This document shows positions 60,851 to 64,000 of a stretch of DNA of 64,000 nt, piece after piece (the stretch's first letter is position 1; each line of letters opens with the position of its first letter). Both the position numbers and the translations under genes were made by a program. The notes below the pieces were generated by a model. It had not been told where the DNA came from and made no database searches. It saw nothing but the letters and a program-made list of their open reading frames with translations. This DNA comes from CAJWKT01 sp964465375 (GTDB lineage Bacteria > Pseudomonadota > Gammaproteobacteria > Steroidobacterales > Rariloculaceae), in assembly GCA_964465375.1 (NCBI GenBank), contig CAYXIJ010000009.1, forward strand, positions 11,639-75,638, in the 5' to 3' direction.

Positions 60851-62293
60851 TTACCTATTAGCTTGGCGGCGTGCGTCGGGTTCATCGTGCTCAGGCAGCC
60901 AGGCAGCAAGCTCGCGCTGCACCGCAGATAGCGCGGGTGTTCCTGCGAGGTTTCTCCACTCATTTGGATCAGAAAACAAATCATAAAGTTCTTCAGCGCC
61001 ATCCGAGTACCTGATATAACGATAGCGTTCGTTTGCCACGGCGTGATTACGAAAGCCATTCGTGGTTACTACCGCCCGGTCCCATGGTGCATCTGGATTT
61101 TTTAATAAAGGCACTAAACTCACACCTTCCAGATCGTGCGGTTCCTCTAGGCCAGCAAGTTCAATCAATGTTGGGTAGAGATCCATTAGAGATACGGGAG
61201 CGTTGGTATGCGTTCCTGCCTGACTGACTCCAGGGGCAACAATAATTAAGGGCACTCGAGTTGATTCCCTCCATAGGGTTTGTTTTCTCCAGCGCTCTTT
61301 TTCGCCCAAGTGCCAACCGTGGTCTGACCACAGGACAATAACCGTATGTTCGTCGCGCCCACTCTGCTCAAGTGCATCCAGTAACCGCCCTAGCATTGCA
61401 TCGGCGAAGGCTATGCTGGCCAGATATGCCCGTACACCTTCTTCCCACATGCCCGCCTCAAGGACCCACTTGTGCAAACCTATTGCTGGCATATTTGCAC
61501 CACCCGAGAATGACTGAATTGCAATATCAGGAATATCTTCCAAGTCATTGTCAATGACTGGTGGCAGCTGAATTGTATCGAGCGGGAACAGATCAAAATA
61601 TTCTTGGGGTAGATACCAGGGTAAGTGGGGTCTGTAGATACCCACTCCTGAAAACCGTGGAGGACCATCCGATTTTGCGAGTTGTTGTTCCGACCAAGTA
61701 ATGACCTGCCCATCACCCATAGCCCGGTCATCAGCAACGACAGCAGACCAGTCAAAATTTGGTGAGTGTGGATTGCCGTTAGCTGGCCGATCGTGGGGCC
61801 GGATTTCATCCGGTAGCTGTCGGTCTAGAGAAGGATAGTAGGTGTCCCAGGCCGTAGTATCGTTGAAACCAAAATAAGCCTGAGTATTGAAAGTCGAGCT
61901 ATGGAATAGTTTGCCGGCACCATTGGTGCTGTAGCCTTCTTCGCGAAAGTACCTGGGGATGGTACGAATACCTTCGAGTCTATCCATGTTTCGCCAGTCC
62001 GGCTGGTTCAGGTAGATACCAGTAGTGGAAGGCCGTAGGCCCGTGAACAGGGCTGTGCGTGATGGGTTACATAGGAGTGCAGGGGCCTGGGCGTTCGTGA
62101 ACACCATGCCTTGCTCTGCGAGCCGGTCCATGTTGGGCGTGTGAGCCTGCGGATGCCCTCCCAGGGGACCAACCCAATCATTTAAATCATCTATCGAAAT
62201 AAACAGAATGTCTGGGCGCGTTGGATCCTGTGCAACCAATGGGGCAGGGCCGGTAATCAGCAACACGGATAGTATGGTTGCAAGATTTCGCAT
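60851..62293 (-). CDS. Exported type I sulfatase, iduronate-2-sulfatase-like
   Basis: A 480-residue protein with a signal peptide ending near LVAQ. The sulfatase fold has metal-binding ISIDDLND (Asp35, Asp36), the formylglycine motif CNPSR at 75-79 followed by TALFTGLRPSTTGIY, GKLFHSSTF, and WSDHGWHLGEKERWRKQTLWRESTRVPL. It resembles iduronate-2-sulfatase/choline-sulfatase relatives. The Cys-type site needs oxidation by a maturase; the only SUMF-fold protein in the window (30635) lacks catalytic cysteines. It is the last of three minus-strand genes, three bases after the tartrate-dehydrogenase-like gene. The sulfate ester substrate is unknown. Confidence 0.88.
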   Translation of the reverse strand: MRNLATILSVLLITGPAPLVAQDPTRPDILFISIDDLNDWVGPLGGHPQAHTPNMDRLAEQGMVFTNAQAPALLCNPSRTALFTGLRPSTTGIYLNQPDWRNMDRLEGIRTIPRYFREEGYSTNGAGKLFHSSTFNTQAYFGFNDTTAWDTYYPSLDRQLPDEIRPHDRPANGNPHSPNFDWSAVVADDRAMGDGQVITWSEQQLAKSDGPPRFSGVGIYRPHLPWYLPQEYFDLFPLDTIQLPPVIDNDLEDIPDIAIQSFSGGANMPAIGLHKWVLEAGMWEEGVRAYLASIAFADAMLGRLLDALEQSGRDEHTVIVLWSDHGWHLGEKERWRKQTLWRESTRVPLIIVAPGVSQAGTHTNAPVSLMDLYPTLIELAGLEEPHDLEGVSLVPLLKNPDAPWDRAVVTTNGFRNHAVANERYRYIRYSDGAEELYDLFSDPNEWRNLAGTPALSAVQRELAAWLPEHDEPDARRQANR

Positions 62294-62296
62294 TGC

Positions 62297-63346
62297 TTAG
62301 ATTGCCCCCTCAATGGCCGCCCCGAGTTCTGTAGTGTTAGCTTTACCGCCCATATCAGGCGTTAGGTGTTTTCCCTCACGGAGCACATTTTCTATTGCCA
62401 TCATGATAGTATCATGGGCTTCAGGGTGCCCTAAATGTTGAAGCATCATGGCGCCAACCCAAATGGTACCAATGGGGTTTGCTATGCCCTGGCCAGCAAT
62501 ATCGGGTGCCGATCCATGGACTGGCTCGAACATTGAGGGGTAGGTTTTTTCTGGGTTCATATTTGCTGAAGGTGCAATGGCAATCGTTCCGGTGCAGGCG
62601 GGACCTAGGTCAGAGAGAATATCTCCGAAAAGATTACTGCCGACTACAACATCAAAGTATTCAGGCATGCGTACGAAGTTGGCCGTTAGGATATCTATAT
62701 GAAATTGGTCAGTCTTGATGTCCGGGTAGGATTTCGCCATCTCGGCAACACGCTGATCCCAGTAAGGCATGGAATGGATAATGCCATTAGATTTTGTGGC
62801 TGAGGTCAGATGTTTGGCATCGCGAGATTGGGCTAATTCATAGGCATACTTGACCACCCGATCCACGCCTCGTCGAGTAAAGACGCTTTGCTGAGCAACG
62901 ACTTCATGTTCTGTTCCTTCATACTGTATGCCGCCGATTGCAGAGTATTCTCCTTCGGTATTTTCCCGTACTACATAGAAATCTATGTCACCAGCATTCT
63001 TTCCGACCAGTGGACATGGTACACCCTCAAATAAACGAACCGGCCTCAGATTGATGTATTGATCAAAGGCTCTTCGGATCGGGATCAGCAGGCCCCACAG
63101 CGAAACATGATCTGCAACTGTGGGAAAACCTACAGCACCAAGATAGATAGCATCGAAGGCCCGAAGTTGTTCAATCCCATCCTCCGGCATCATCCGACCG
63201 GTTTTCAAGTAGGTTTCGCAGGACCAATCGAATTCTGTCCACTGGAAGTCAATACCATGTTTTTTTCCAGCCGCTTCCAACACCCGAAGCCCTTCAGGCA
63301 TCACTTCCTTGCCAATACCATCACCAGGAATTACAGCAATTTTCAA
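62297..63346 (-). CDS. Tartrate/D-malate dehydrogenase family (isocitrate/isopropylmalate dehydrogenase fold)
   Basis: A TTG start at 63346 opens MKIAVIPGDGIGKEVMPEG, the family's usual first residues. The 349-residue protein follows TtuC/DmlA-type enzymes: FDWSCETYLKTGRMMPEDG, AIYLGAVGFP, HVSLWGLLIPIRRAFDQYINLRPVRLF, VVRENTEGEYSAIGG and VVGSNLFGDILSDLGPA. These oxidise and decarboxylate D-malate, tartrate or 3-substituted malates with NAD and Mg or Mn. It lies between an M24 protein gene (12 bases) and the sulfatase gene (three bases), so the three are probably cotranscribed. Confidence 0.86.
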   Translation of the reverse strand: MKIAVIPGDGIGKEVMPEGLRVLEAAGKKHGIDFQWTEFDWSCETYLKTGRMMPEDGIEQLRAFDAIYLGAVGFPTVADHVSLWGLLIPIRRAFDQYINLRPVRLFEGVPCPLVGKNAGDIDFYVVRENTEGEYSAIGGIQYEGTEHEVVAQQSVFTRRGVDRVVKYAYELAQSRDAKHLTSATKSNGIIHSMPYWDQRVAEMAKSYPDIKTDQFHIDILTANFVRMPEYFDVVVGSNLFGDILSDLGPACTGTIAIAPSANMNPEKTYPSMFEPVHGSAPDIAGQGIANPIGTIWVGAMMLQHLGHPEAHDTIMMAIENVLREGKHLTPDMGGKANTTELGAAIEGAI

Positions 63347-63359
63347 GGTATGTTCTTCA

Positions 63360-64000
63360 TTAATAGTTCATCCCACACCCGATTAACTCATCGGTGGGGA
63401 ATTTGGTAATTACTTCGATACCATCATTTGTGACGACAACCTCATCTTCTAGGCGCACCCCGTCTTGCCCCTGGCCTGCGTAGGTTTCTAATGCGAATAC
63501 CATTCCTGGCTCAATTTCTACAGGGTGCTCGATACTGTATGCCCTAGATATGATGGGAAACTCCCAGAGCCCTACGCCTAGACCGTGTCCGTATTGAAGT
63601 CCAAAAATTTCATGCTCTGATTTAGCCCCCATTGCTTTAGCATCAGGCCACACTGTAGCGATATCTGCAGTAGTAACCCCCGGCTTTGTGGCTTCTATAC
63701 CAGCAAGCTGGTATTCCAAACATCGCGCATGAATATCTTTTTGTTTTTTGCTGGGCTTGCCACACGAGAAACAACGATAGACGCAAGTATGGTATCCATT
63801 GAACATGCACACTACATCCATAAAAATCATATCCCCTGGCTGTATGAGGCGGTCTGAACTCAGATGCGGGTGCGGGTGGGTTCGATTGCCTGTAGTGACC
63901 TGGACATTATGTACCCACTGTGCCCCCAATCGATGCATTTCATGGGAGGCTGCAGCCTGAAGATCGTTTTCCTTGATGCCCGGCGCAATTGTCTGGGCGA
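63360..64000 (-). CDS. M24 peptidase-fold protein (Xaa-Pro aminopeptidase/creatinase-like), N-terminus beyond window
   Basis: The frame stays open to the right edge, so the start lies outside; about 213 residues are seen. The pita-bread fold is recognised from IQPGDMIFMDVVCMFNGYHT, the His region in LQYGHGLGVGLWEFP, IEPGMVFALETYAG and VRLEDEVVVTNDG. Of the five metal ligands, the first Asp, the His and both Glu are present, but the second Asp (i+11) is Cys. This suggests an altered metal site, as in M24 branches that are not peptidases. It is the first visible gene of the sulfatase operon. Confidence 0.84.
   Translation of the reverse strand, partial: AQTIAPGIKENDLQAAASHEMHRLGAQWVHNVQVTTGNRTHPHPHLSSDRLIQPGDMIFMDVVCMFNGYHTCVYRCFSCGKPSKKQKDIHARCLEYQLAGIEATKPGVTTADIATVWPDAKAMGAKSEHEIFGLQYGHGLGVGLWEFPIISRAYSIEHPVEIEPGMVFALETYAGQGQDGVRLEDEVVVTNDGIEVITKFPTDELIGCGMNY

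Noticed and set aside
1..64000. CRISPR array, insertion sequence, integrase or phage genes
   Set aside because: I saw no regularly spaced direct repeats, transposase or integrase motifs, or terminal inverted repeats anywhere in the window.

Overview
The window is a gene-dense stretch of a bacterial chromosome, most likely a marine member of the Pseudomonadota. It is rich in lipoproteins and signal-peptide proteins, AT-rich between genes, and carries many binding-protein-dependent organic-acid transporters: two tripartite tricarboxylate (TTT) permeases, two DctP-type TRAP systems, one TAXI-type TRAP, one DASS and one NCS1 permease. I see no tRNA, rRNA, CRISPR array, insertion sequence or phage gene, and only one DNA-binding regulator, which looks frameshifted. 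Taxonomy is an inference from gene content only.

Region 1 (1-8.8 kb) is an unusual envelope gene set. Two consecutive pairs each join an exported alpha/beta hydrolase to an NHL beta-propeller lipoprotein resembling peptidyl-hydroxyglycine alpha-amidating lyases. They are bracketed by two related monohaem cytochrome c-beta-propeller proteins, the left one on the opposite strand and cut by the window edge. Region 2 (8.8-13.5 kb) holds a NUDT19-like Nudix hydrolase, an enoyl-CoA hydratase/isomerase, an LVIVD-type propeller and a DASS transporter.

Region 3 (13.6-27.3 kb) is a catabolic island. A minus-strand operon (Gfo/Idh/MocA dehydrogenase, creatininase-family hydrolase, cupin, D-2-hydroxyacid dehydrogenase, TctC, TctA-TctB fusion) diverges from a frameshifted GntR/FCD regulator, a split UxaA/SuyAB-type lyase and a YeiH-family exporter. 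A 15-bp perfect palindrome fitting the FadR-type consensus lies between them. The gene set resembles sulfolactate degradation clusters but could equally serve a sugar acid. An orphan intrinsic terminator, an alpha/beta hydrolase and a second TctA-TctB fusion follow.

Region 4 (27.3-35.6 kb) has a DUF5916 outer-membrane protein, a nitroreductase, an EF-hand/SUMF-domain protein without the catalytic cysteines, a 44-residue small protein, a MetX/MetY pair for methionine synthesis and a CmcJ/NvfI-type oxygenase. Region 5 (35.8-50.8 kb) contains two operons sharing DUF6152 proteins and a P-[DN]-x-[SA]-G-x-W/GHSxG domain. One sits with an exported acetamidase, the other with a TAXI-TRAP transporter, and in one protein the two domains are fused. 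Between the operons are a HyuA-DUF917-NCS1 permease operon and a DUF1800/DUF1501 pair. Region 6 (50.8-64 kb) has two related TRAP systems facing apart, one with DctQM fused and one with it split, together with a TauE/SafE exporter, a beta-hydroxyacid dehydrogenase, an exported double VOC protein, a metallo-beta-lactamase-fold lipoprotein with an EF-hand pair, a Cys-type sulfatase, a tartrate/D-malate dehydrogenase and a partial M24 peptidase-fold protein.
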